From JANQIO01 sp043513815 (lineage in GTDB: Bacteria > Pseudomonadota > Gammaproteobacteria > Pseudomonadales > Halieaceae): DNA of 64,000 nucleotides. The position numbers were made by a program, and so were the translations under genes. Positions 42,928 to 51,800 of this stretch are shown one piece after another. The notes beneath the pieces were generated by a model. The model had not been told where the DNA came from. It saw nothing but the letters and a program-made list of their open reading frames with translations, and did no database searches. The DNA lies in contig CP121313.1 of NCBI GenBank assembly GCA_043513815.1, positions 4,278,001-4,342,000 on the forward strand. Reading direction: 5' to 3'. Every line of letters begins with the position of its first letter. Within the stretch, counting starts at the first letter, position 1.

Positions 42928-45087
42928 TCATATTCCCGCTTCCCGCCGCCAAACACCCACAACCTGACGCCAGAGCATGCCCGCCAGGGATCTGGCGTCG
43001 GCGTCCAGAACCAGCTGACCGCGCAGGACGCGGTCATCGGCAGGGGCCTCCGTCTCCAGGTAAATGCGATAGGTGGCCCGCTGCGGAATAAGTTCATTTT
43101 CTGCACCGTCGCGAACGTCCAGATCACCGCCGTAGGTGGAAGCCACATACGAGGTTTCCAGCGCCTCCAGCGAAAACCCGTCTATGTCGAGCAGTCGCAC
43201 CAACTGAGGGCCGCGCACGCCACCTTCAGGGTAGAAACGGCCAGTGGCGCCCTCGCGAAGCGCGCGCAGCTCGGATTCTCCGACGTAGGCCACCACCTCA
43301 CCAGCGGTGTCATCGACCAGGGTCAGCAGGCGATCGCCCCGGGAAACCCAGTCCCCGAGCCTCAGGTCTGCCTGTCGGTCGGTAATGCGACCAGTAAACG
43401 GCGCCACCAGGCGGGCATCGTCCAACTGCGCCTGCAAGTTCTCCTGGGTCTCCAGCGCGCCCTGGAGTTTGGCCTGCAGCGACAATCGTTCCTGGGCGAG
43501 GCCAGATCCGAAACTGGTGCGTTCGAGTTGATAGCGGCTGCTGCGCAAATCATGGTTGGCCTGCTCAAGCTGAAATGCCAGGTCTGGGGAGGTAATGATC
43601 GCAACAGGATCGCCAGCGTTAACTATGTCACTTTCAGGCTCCGGCAAAACACTGACCTGCCCGGGAATGGGTGCGTAAAACGTCACCACTGACCGCGCCT
43701 GCCAGTAGGCGGGCAGCTCCAGCTTGCGGTCGATCGGCAATAGCACCGCCAGTACCAGGATGCTGGTGAGCAGCGCTGTTCGCCGCCGATAGCGTGTTCT
43801 GCTTTCGTCGCGGGATTCCCACCAGTGGGCTATCTCTTTACTGATCGGCACAACCAGCAGGCGCATGATCTGGGCCGCTGCCAACACCACGCCCAGTGCC
43901 TTGAAGAAGTAGGTGTAGACGATATAGGTGATGCCGAAGAATATGATCAGGCGGTAAATCCAGACCGCATAGCTGAAAGGAACCAGCCAACGCAGACCTC
44001 TCTCCGGCGCCTGCCGGCCGTAACCGAACAGCCGCTCTCGCATCCACCAGCGGCCCATGGCGTTGGCGCGTTCGTGCAAATTCTCTACGCCAGTGAGATC
44101 CGAAAGTATGTAGTACCCGTCGAAACGCATCAGCGGATTGAGGTTGATCAGCAGCGTCATCATCCAGGTGGTCGTGGACATCATGAACAGGATATTGCGA
44201 ACAAAACTGTCGGGGACAAAGTTCCACAGCAGCAGGCAAATAGCAGCAAGTCCTACCTCGACAATCATCCCGGCGGCGCCAATCATCACCCGCTTGCGAC
44301 GCGAGCGCAGGCGCCAGGCATCTGTGGTATCGGTGTAGAGGATCGGCCAGAACACCAGGAATGCCACACCCATGGCGCGCACCGAGCAGCCGTAGCGTCG
44401 AGCCGTCAGGGCGTGACCAAATTCATGCAGGATCTTGGCGAGAATGACCGCGATACTGAAATACACCAGACCCACCGGTGAGAAGTAGCCGACGAAGGTG
44501 TTGAGGAAGTAGTCCATCTGGCGCGAGGTCAGATAGATCGCCAGCATTCCGATACCCGCCAGTATCCACCAGGTTCTTGGCCTGAATGCCCAGCTCATCC
44601 AGGGCAGCAGGCGGTCGAGCAAACCATCCGGGTGAAGCACGGGTATTCGCATGAACAGGTATTGTCGCCAGATACGCAGACCCAGGGTTTTCCAACGTGG
44701 CGTCCGCAAGGTCTTGCGGCGCTCTACCGCCCGTTCGCCCTCGATCCAGTACAGGTCGTGTTCTAGCAGGAAGTCGACGAACGCCTCGATCTGCTGTGAA
44801 TTGCACATGATCCTGGCGCGATCCGCGATCGTCCTGGCGAGCGTGGCACTGTCGATCTCCAGGGCGGGATCTGCCCGCAATTCGCGCAGAATTTCGACTT
44901 CCAGATAACCCAGATCGTAGAAGCGATTGGCTGCGGGGTCATGCAGACGCCAGCGCGGCGAACCGTCCTCAAACGGGGCCGCCTCTATAAGCTCAAGGTC
45001 CTGGCGGATATTGCGGGGCAGGCTCAAGGCTACACGCCGATCCAGCGCCGCACTACCGCCAGCGGCCGACGGAGCAGGAAGTACCAC
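42928..45087 (-). CDS. PqqD-like / M50 metalloprotease / HlyD fusion membrane protein
   Basis: A ~719-residue membrane protein. Residues ~25-120 resemble a PqqD-like winged-helix module. A multi-helix membrane region (~170-440) carries the M50 zinc site HEFGH (221-225) and the third ligand region LNPLMRFDGYYILSD (Asp323). After a further TM helix (~445-460) comes a HlyD-type barrel-sandwich: ARSVVTFYAPIPGQVSVLP, a coiled coil (~510-560) and ARLVAPFTGRITDRQADLR. It therefore combines intramembrane proteolysis with an export adaptor. The start is uncertain: GTG 45087 overlaps the upstream adaptor gene by 58 bp, and a TTG at 45027 just after its stop is an alternative. It is cotranscribed with two adaptors, a TolC protein and the giant adhesin, so it likely handles that cargo (inference). 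Confidence 0.88.
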   Translation of the reverse strand: MVLPAPSAAGGSAALDRRVALSLPRNIRQDLELIEAAPFEDGSPRWRLHDPAANRFYDLGYLEVEILRELRADPALEIDSATLARTIADRARIMCNSQQIEAFVDFLLEHDLYWIEGERAVERRKTLRTPRWKTLGLRIWRQYLFMRIPVLHPDGLLDRLLPWMSWAFRPRTWWILAGIGMLAIYLTSRQMDYFLNTFVGYFSPVGLVYFSIAVILAKILHEFGHALTARRYGCSVRAMGVAFLVFWPILYTDTTDAWRLRSRRKRVMIGAAGMIVEVGLAAICLLLWNFVPDSFVRNILFMMSTTTWMMTLLINLNPLMRFDGYYILSDLTGVENLHERANAMGRWWMRERLFGYGRQAPERGLRWLVPFSYAVWIYRLIIFFGITYIVYTYFFKALGVVLAAAQIMRLLVVPISKEIAHWWESRDESRTRYRRRTALLTSILVLAVLLPIDRKLELPAYWQARSVVTFYAPIPGQVSVLPEPESDIVNAGDPVAIITSPDLAFQLEQANHDLRSSRYQLERTSFGSGLAQERLSLQAKLQGALETQENLQAQLDDARLVAPFTGRITDRQADLRLGDWVSRGDRLLTLVDDTAGEVVAYVGESELRALREGATGRFYPEGGVRGPQLVRLLDIDGFSLEALETSYVASTYGGDLDVRDGAENELIPQRATYRIYLETEAPADDRVLRGQLVLDADARSLAGMLWRQVVGVWRREAGI

Positions 45088-46391
45088 AGGCGCACTTTCT
45101 CGCCATAGAGTTTGGCCGTGCCACGCATGCCGATGCGCGGCAGATTATCTACTTCGGTGAATTCACCGCGGATGCGGTATGCGAGCTCACCCGCTTCTGT
45201 GGTCGTGGCGCGATAGTCCATACGCCGCAGCCGGGCGATGAATTTCTTGTCCGGAGCAACATTGGGAAAGAACACGATCTCACTGTCCACTGGTAGCTGA
45301 ATATCATCACCCACCTGTAACCATGCCTCCAGCTGTGACTGCTCAGGGCTGGCTATGGTCAACAGTCTCTCTCCGGTCACTACCGGCTTGCCAATCAATT
45401 CGTCCGGGCTGGGCATAATGACTACTCCACCCTGCTCGGCCTCTACGGTGCTCCGCTCCAACAACGATTTGACGTAAGCGAGCTCAGCCTCCCTCTTTTC
45501 TCCTTCGAGCGCCAGCACGCGCAATGAGGCTTTTGCATCCCGATCAAAAGACGCCGACTGACCGGCCTGCTGGTACTGGGCGCGGGCGATGGCCAGCGCC
45601 TGTTCCGCCACCTTCAGGCGCGTCAGCAGTTCGGTGTCATCCAGAGTCAGCAGGGTTGCACCCTCGCTGACCAGGGCGTTGGGCTTGACGATGATGCTGG
45701 CGATGATGCCATCCATGGGGGCGCGAACCACCAGCGGGTCACGAGCAATAATTTCGGCCTGTGCCAACACCGACAGGCGCACGGGCAGGAACATCAGTAA
45801 CAAGAGCGCAAACGCTACGGCACCTGCAATAGCCTTGCGTTTACGGGTCCATACAAAACGCGGCCTGGCAAAGGCCTTGCCTCGCAGAGCGGAAATGCTG
45901 TAACCCGCGGCGGAAAGCCAGAATTTGAGTACCCGTTGCTGGGCCTCCAGCAGGGGCTTCTCGCACCAGAAGGCCAACGCTCCCAGGTAGTATCCGGACG
46001 CCGAATACATGGGGCACCAGATCAGCAGCTTGTCGCCGTGGGTATCCCAACCACCAGCCAGTGACTCGGGCAGATCCGATTTTTGCCAGGCTTTGGGTTC
46101 GGGTTCGTCGTAGCGTTGGGACAGGTCCCGGCAAAGAGCTCGCATCCACTGTACGTAGGGCGCATGTTCATCGTGGTCGACAGCACCGGACACCCCGCTG
46201 ATGGATCCCCCGCCGGGCCGAGTAGCACTGGCCAGCCACAGCACGGCGCTGCGGTATTCCACCAGCGTGCGAGTATCGTTGACCAACAGGAAGCCAACCT
46301 CGGCCTCAGTGCTGGCTTCACGTAAACGCTGCTGCAGCAACAGCAGGTTGGCGAGCGCCTTTAGTTGCTGCTCGGAACCCGCCTCTGCCAC
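45030..46391 (-). CDS. HlyD family adaptor with N-terminal GAF-like domain
   Basis: A 453-residue inner-membrane protein. Residues ~5-170 are cytoplasmic and look like a GAF-type sensor fold (LVEYRSAVLWLAS, LLIWCPMYSASGYYLGALAFW). One TM helix (~188-207) is followed by a HlyD adaptor: IIARDPLVVRAPMDGIIASI, a helical hairpin (~255-320) and GGVVIMPSPDELIGKPV, then a beta-barrel domain. It starts with GTG, sharing one base with the stop of the preceding adaptor (TAGTG). The cytosolic sensor part is unusual for a membrane-fusion protein and could gate secretion. Confidence 0.87.
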   Translation of the reverse strand: MAEAGSEQQLKALANLLLLQQRLREASTEAEVGFLLVNDTRTLVEYRSAVLWLASATRPGGGSISGVSGAVDHDEHAPYVQWMRALCRDLSQRYDEPEPKAWQKSDLPESLAGGWDTHGDKLLIWCPMYSASGYYLGALAFWCEKPLLEAQQRVLKFWLSAAGYSISALRGKAFARPRFVWTRKRKAIAGAVAFALLLLMFLPVRLSVLAQAEIIARDPLVVRAPMDGIIASIIVKPNALVSEGATLLTLDDTELLTRLKVAEQALAIARAQYQQAGQSASFDRDAKASLRVLALEGEKREAELAYVKSLLERSTVEAEQGGVVIMPSPDELIGKPVVTGERLLTIASPEQSQLEAWLQVGDDIQLPVDSEIVFFPNVAPDKKFIARLRRMDYRATTTEAGELAYRIRGEFTEVDNLPRIGMRGTAKLYGEKVRLWYFLLRRPLAVVRRWIGV

Positions 46392-47164
46392 TATTCGAGC
46401 CCCGTCTCCACGAACTGCACGCGGCCACTCATACCCGGCAGCAATGCCGGTGGGCTGTCCTCGAGCCGCCCAAAGACCGGGATGGTCAGACTGACCGGGT
46501 CCACTGCACCGCCTATACGGACGATTTCCCCGGGCATGGCCAGGTCCAGCTCTTCGACAAACATGGTGAAGTTGGTACCCAGCTTTAACCAGGCCAACGA
46601 GGTAGAAGGCATCAGCATGCGGACTTCGAGCTGGTCACGGGATACGAGTTCGAGCAGGTCTTCGCCCTCTTCCACGAACTGGTACTGCTCCACCATCCGG
46701 CTGGTGACAGCTCCGTCAAAGGGAGCCCTGATCTCACAGTGCTTGAGCTGGGCGCGCACAGCGTCCACCTCGCCGCGAGCAGCTTCCAGATCGGCCTCGT
46801 TGAGCTGCACCTCCAGCGGTCCCACACTGTTGAGCTTGACCAGCTCGCGGTTAACTTCGAGCCTGGCCTCGGCACCTTTTACCTTGGCCTGGGCGCTACC
46901 AAAGGCGGCGTCAAAACGGTCGCAGTCAAAAGCGAGCAGAAGGTCGCCTTTCTTGACTATATCGCCCTCCTGAACAGCCACACCCTCGAGGATCGCGCTT
47001 ATGCCCGCCGAAAACAGGCTCTTGCGCAGCGGCACTAACTGGGCGCGCACCACATTGGTCTGAAGGCCGGGTAACAGGTCAACATCAAACTCGCTCTCGG
47101 ATTGAGCGACGGCGGTGCTACTGGCTGCAATGAGGGCAGCTAGCGCGATCAGGCGGTTCTTCAC
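46391..47164 (-). CDS. Short periplasmic adaptor (HlyD/RND-type membrane fusion protein)
   Basis: A 257-residue exported protein with signal peptide MKNRLIALAALIAASSTAVA. The barrel-sandwich halves are EGVAVQEGDIVKKGDLLLAFD and IRAPFDGAVTSRMVEQYQFV, with a helical hairpin between (~75-130) and a short beta domain (~170-257). It is much shorter than typical adaptors (~350-400) and lacks a membrane-proximal domain. It lies 86 bp after the TolC gene and is coupled to the second adaptor. The two adaptors may form one hybrid periplasmic conduit. Confidence 0.88.
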   Translation of the reverse strand: MKNRLIALAALIAASSTAVAQSESEFDVDLLPGLQTNVVRAQLVPLRKSLFSAGISAILEGVAVQEGDIVKKGDLLLAFDCDRFDAAFGSAQAKVKGAEARLEVNRELVKLNSVGPLEVQLNEADLEAARGEVDAVRAQLKHCEIRAPFDGAVTSRMVEQYQFVEEGEDLLELVSRDQLEVRMLMPSTSLAWLKLGTNFTMFVEELDLAMPGEIVRIGGAVDPVSLTIPVFGRLEDSPPALLPGMSGRVQFVETGLE

Positions 47165-47250
47165 TCGGACTCCTTGTGGTTATTCGAGCGAGACTTCGAT
47201 TGTAACAGGGAATTTCCGCTTTACGCGCGGCCTCGCAGGGCATTTCCGCC

Positions 47251-48774
47251 CTAGAAACCCACCATGGGAATGTTGCCATCCTGCCAGGTCTTGTCATAGA
47301 CGGCGATCAGGTTGGTGAGCTCGTGAATGTCGAGGTCGAGGTAGGTCTCCGGCACCGGATTCAGGCCGAGCGCTACCAGCACGGCACCGTAGGAAGACTG
47401 GGCATTGGCGTAGGCTTCGAGCAGGCTGAGGTCGGTGCGCAGTGCGGCTGCCCTGGTGACGACGCTCTCAACTTTTGATGCGGCGCTGGAGATCGCAGCA
47501 TTGCGAGTGTGCTTGGCGATTTCGCTGTCGATAGCCTTGATTTCCCGGGCCTGATGGAGCTTGCGCAGTGAAATATTATATTGGTACACGGCGAGGTTGA
47601 GCTTGGTGATCACGGCCATATTCACCGCCAGCCTGCGCTGCAGGGCCAGCTCTTCGCGCAGGTCGGAGTTTTCCAACACCTGCTTGGTGGTAGCGAGGTT
47701 GAACAGGTTCCAGCTCACCTCAACGCCCACCTCGTTCCAGGTGTTGTTCACCAACAGGTTGTTGGAATCGTACCCGTTGTTGTAAGACAACTCGATTCCC
47801 GGCAGCAGTCTCAGCAGCGCTTTCCTGGTCTCCGCCTGATCAATGCGGACATTGTAGATTTCCTCTGCCAGCTCGGTGGAGTTATATAAAGCCGTGATTT
47901 CCAGCTGCACCGGATCTTCATCGATACGCGGCAGCACCGGCAGTGCGCTGACATCAGCAAGCTCCGAACCGGGCTCGATGCCCAGCAGCTCGATGTCGGC
48001 GGATGTCGGCACATTGATAATCTGCGCCAGTTCGATGCGGGCCTGTGTGAGGTCTTCTGCCAGGCTCTCCAGCTCGCGAATCAAGTCAAACAGCTGTCGC
48101 TTCAGCCGCAGGTTGGGAAGGATATTGGTGTACTGGCGGTTCTCGATAACCTGCGAAATTTCTGCATAGGCCTGGTTGGCCTCAGCCAGCACTCTTTCGA
48201 CTTCCCTCGCTGTGTTCTGGGCCGCCCAGGCGCGCCAGTAGAGCATGCGAGCCTGCTGCAGGAGGCTGGCGAGAACCCGCTTGCGAGACTCGCGAGAAAT
48301 CAGGTACCGGTCAGCCTCCTGCTGGGCCTGGTAGTAGCTGACGCCAAAGTCGAGCAGGTTCCAGGAAGCCGAGAAATTCCCGATGTCACGATCACGCTCC
48401 TGGGACGTCGACGGTTCCAGAGACTCCTCGCCAGTTTCTATCGAGATGCTGGTGGAGGCATTGAAGTTGTTGCGCGACAGGCGGCTGTAGCTTGCATCAG
48501 CCTGCGGCAGCATCTCGTAGCGGGCCAGTTCAAAACTGCCAAGTGCTACGGCCTGCTCCATGCGGGAAACGCGGTGCTCAAGGTTATTCAGGACAGCACG
48601 GGACATGACCTCGTGCAGGCCGATAGGGCGCTCAAGGGGGGCTCGGAACTGCTCAATCAGTTCCTGGTCCTCAGCCAGCACATCGGAAACGTCGCTCTCC
48701 GATAGAGGCTGGGGATTCATTGCACAGCCGGCCAACACACACGTGCAAGCCAGCCGTCCGAGCTTTAGCAACAC
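47251..48774 (-). CDS. TolC family outer membrane channel protein
   Basis: A 507-residue outer membrane efflux protein with lipoprotein-type signal (CTCVLAGCAMNP). It shows the two-fold OEP repeat architecture: long amphipathic helices alternating with short beta segments (YEMLPQADASYSRLSRNN; LLPGIELSYNNGYDS). The start is GTG 48774 or the TTG after it, with AGGAGCC about 12 bp upstream. It is the first gene after the giant adhesin and supplies the outer membrane exit for the cluster. The 119 bp between adhesin and this gene is AT-rich and could hold a separate promoter, but I cannot point to a good one. Confidence 0.93.
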   Translation of the reverse strand: MLLKLGRLACTCVLAGCAMNPQPLSESDVSDVLAEDQELIEQFRAPLERPIGLHEVMSRAVLNNLEHRVSRMEQAVALGSFELARYEMLPQADASYSRLSRNNFNASTSISIETGEESLEPSTSQERDRDIGNFSASWNLLDFGVSYYQAQQEADRYLISRESRKRVLASLLQQARMLYWRAWAAQNTAREVERVLAEANQAYAEISQVIENRQYTNILPNLRLKRQLFDLIRELESLAEDLTQARIELAQIINVPTSADIELLGIEPGSELADVSALPVLPRIDEDPVQLEITALYNSTELAEEIYNVRIDQAETRKALLRLLPGIELSYNNGYDSNNLLVNNTWNEVGVEVSWNLFNLATTKQVLENSDLREELALQRRLAVNMAVITKLNLAVYQYNISLRKLHQAREIKAIDSEIAKHTRNAAISSAASKVESVVTRAAALRTDLSLLEAYANAQSSYGAVLVALGLNPVPETYLDLDIHELTNLIAVYDKTWQDGNIPMVGF

Positions 48775-48893
48775 GTCAGACGAGGCTCCTAATGGATCAG
48801 TTGTATCACAATCCCCACCATGATACCCAATCCCGCTTCTAAACTATTGTTTTTGTTATATTTATGTGAACAACTTCTTAGCCGACCCTGCTG

Positions 48894-51800
48894 TTATGTG
48901 AACAGGTTCTTGATATCTTCCAGAAGTTGCTCCAATTTCTCGACAAAAGTATACCTCGAAGCTTTCTCCAGTTGTGAATCCAGGTTTTCTCTTCCGTTGG
49001 CCTGCTGTGCGGTCTTTTCTTCCTCTAATTCGTCGCTCGCGGCCTGTCCATCATCGACCGGTATCTCCCCATCGACGGCCGGCTCTCCTTCAGTGGCTGC
49101 AGCCTCATCGGCTTCAGCAGCGCCCTCACCATCTGCCGGCAGGAGTGCCTCAGCCTCTGCCATACCTTCTTCAAGTTCTTCTACCGATATAACAAAGATG
49201 CCGGTGGCACTATTGCCGGCGTTGTCACTGCCAACCACCAGCACAGCGATCTGCAGTTGGCCAGCGGCAGCCGCAGCCTCGCCGTCCACTTCGAACGTCA
49301 TGGTGTCGGGGTCGAAAATCACGTATTCAGGCAATGGGCTGCCATCTTCCAGTGTCGCCTCGACAAAGACAGATTCTCCCGGGCTGCTGTGCTCAAACGT
49401 GTTCGATGGCAGCGCAATCGTAGATGAACCCTCGGCCAGCACCCGCTGCTCGGTGAGGTTCACCGTCAGCATCACGGCCTGCTCATCACTACCCGTGGCA
49501 ACCGGCCCTGCCTCATTTGCCGGCTGTGCCTGCTCGGCAGCAGGCGAGTCGTCCTGCTGGTCCGAACCGACATCACCAGAACCGCCGCCGCGTCCATCGC
49601 TGCCGGCGACCAGCTCACTACCACTATCCAGGCTATCGCTGACTACCTCGATTCTGAAGCTGCCGGCAGCCGATTGGCCCTGGTCGTCGGTACCGACGAT
49701 TCTGACCTCTATTGCCGTAACGCCCTGCGCAAAGGCTGCCTCGCCGTCCACGGCAAAGGTCTGCGTGTTGGCATCAAAAGAGACATAGTCGGGCAGTGGG
49801 CTGCCATCGGCCATGACTGCACTGACCGAGATTTGTGCAAACGGGTCGTCATGCGTGAAGGTGTCTGCCGGCAGGGTGACCAGCGTAGTGCCCTCTGCCG
49901 TTATCGGTCGATTATCGAGGTCTACGTCCAGGTATACGCGGTCATCGACCAGATTCCAGATCTGGTCTGCGGACTCTGTAATCTCGCGAATAGTGTTGCC
50001 AAGGTCGATGTCATCGCCACCGTCAGTGCCAGGCGTTCCTGCGCCGTCGCCATCGCCACCGACTATAGGACCACCAACATCCGGACCACCGCCATCGCCG
50101 CCGTCACTGGGCTCCTCTATTCCACCGCCGCCCTGGTTGCCGTCGGGATCAGGCAGGAGCGGAGCGTCATCCACATTCAGCAGGGTGAGTCTGACAGAAG
50201 CAGAGGATTCAAGGCCCACTGTATCGGCAGCAACAACTGTATAGCTGTAGGCGTTATCACCCAGTTCAAAGTCGTTGGCCATGCCCGCAGCACCAGCTTC
50301 GGTCAGGGCCACGCTGCCCAGGGCGTCAATCGCAAAGAAGCCGTCCTCCGTCGTCGCGCGAACAACACCATCGCTCCACAGGAAGCCCATGCCGGCAAGA
50401 GCGATATTGTCAGACACCTGAACACGACCCAGTGAAACACCCGCATCGGTGTTCTCGGCGAATTCGGTCGTCATCCCGTCGATCAGGGGGGCGGTGGTGT
50501 CTACAGTCAACTCAGACACCGTGCCATCCGAGGTAGCGTTGCCTGCGGCATCCTGCACCGTGGCCACCACCTCATAGACGCCGTCGCCCAGATCACCATC
50601 GACATTCAGGGTCCAGCGATTACCCACCAGGCTGAGGAAGCCATCGCCTTCCCGGTAGGTTTTCCCGTCGAGCTCGACCGTAAGGGTTTCGCCACTGGAG
50701 ACACTGGCAGAGCCACCCAGGCTGGGGGAGCTGACGTTGGTCAACAAGTCGTCCACCGTCGGCGCACCAGGTGCTTCCGTGTCGATAGTGAGCTCGCCAG
50801 CGGTATCGTCAGTAACGGTAACACCAAAGCGATCGGTGCTTTCTACGGCGACATCGTAGGTGCCATCCTCCAGGCCCCCGGTGGATGCCAGATCCAGTAC
50901 CCAGCTATCCCCAGACACAGACAGCGCGTTGCTAACGCCAAGCTCATAGGACACACCATCGACCGTGACGACCAGGCCGCCATCTGCGCGCGATGCGTCA
51001 AACGTGCCCCGCAGGGCAGGCTTGTCACTGTTGGTGAGCTGTTCTTCTACCGTGGGCAGCGCCGCCTGAATCGTGTCGATTTCCAGCTCCGCGCTGGTCG
51101 GGTCGATGCTCACGTTGCCCGCTGGATCTTCCAGGCTGGCACTCACGTCATAGATACCGTCTGCTATGGCATCGCTGTCGGGAATAACCAGGGTCCAGGT
51201 GGTACCCGTCACGCTCAGGTGCGAATCGCCCTCGGAGTACTTCACCCCGTTGACGGTCACTGTTAACTCGTCACCGGCCGCCAGAACTACAGTGCCCGAA
51301 ATAACCGGTGTACTGTCATTGACCACCTGGGACACGACCGTGGGCGCCGGCGGAGGCGAGAGGTCAATCTCGACCTCGCCAGACGTGCTATCAACGCTCT
51401 GGTTGCCTGCCTGATCTACGACACGGGCAACCACGTCGTAAGTACCCTCGGAGAGTTCCTCGCCAGCAGGTATCGCCAGCGTCCAGTCGCCGCCGACAAC
51501 GCTTAGCTGACCACCACCCTCGGTGTAGGTGACCCCATTGACCACGACTGAAAGCGATTCATCTGCGGCGAGATTTGCACTGCCGGTGATAGACGGCGTC
51601 TGGTCGTTGGTGACCAGGTCATTAACCGTCGGCAGGTTAGGCGCTACGGTATCGATGACCAGCTCACCGCTGGTTGAATCTGTAATGCTGTTCCCCGCCG
51701 CGTCCGTCGCGCGGGCGACAATATCGTAACTCCCGTCTGGCAGCGGGCTGGTCAGCGTCAGTGTCCAGTTGCTTCCCACAAGGCTCAGCTCCGGACTGGC

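Noticed and set aside
42900..43148. N-terminal extension of the DUF885 protein to 43148
   Set aside because: It overlaps the M50 fusion gene by 220 bp and would hide the lipoprotein signal that starts at the TTG at 42899.
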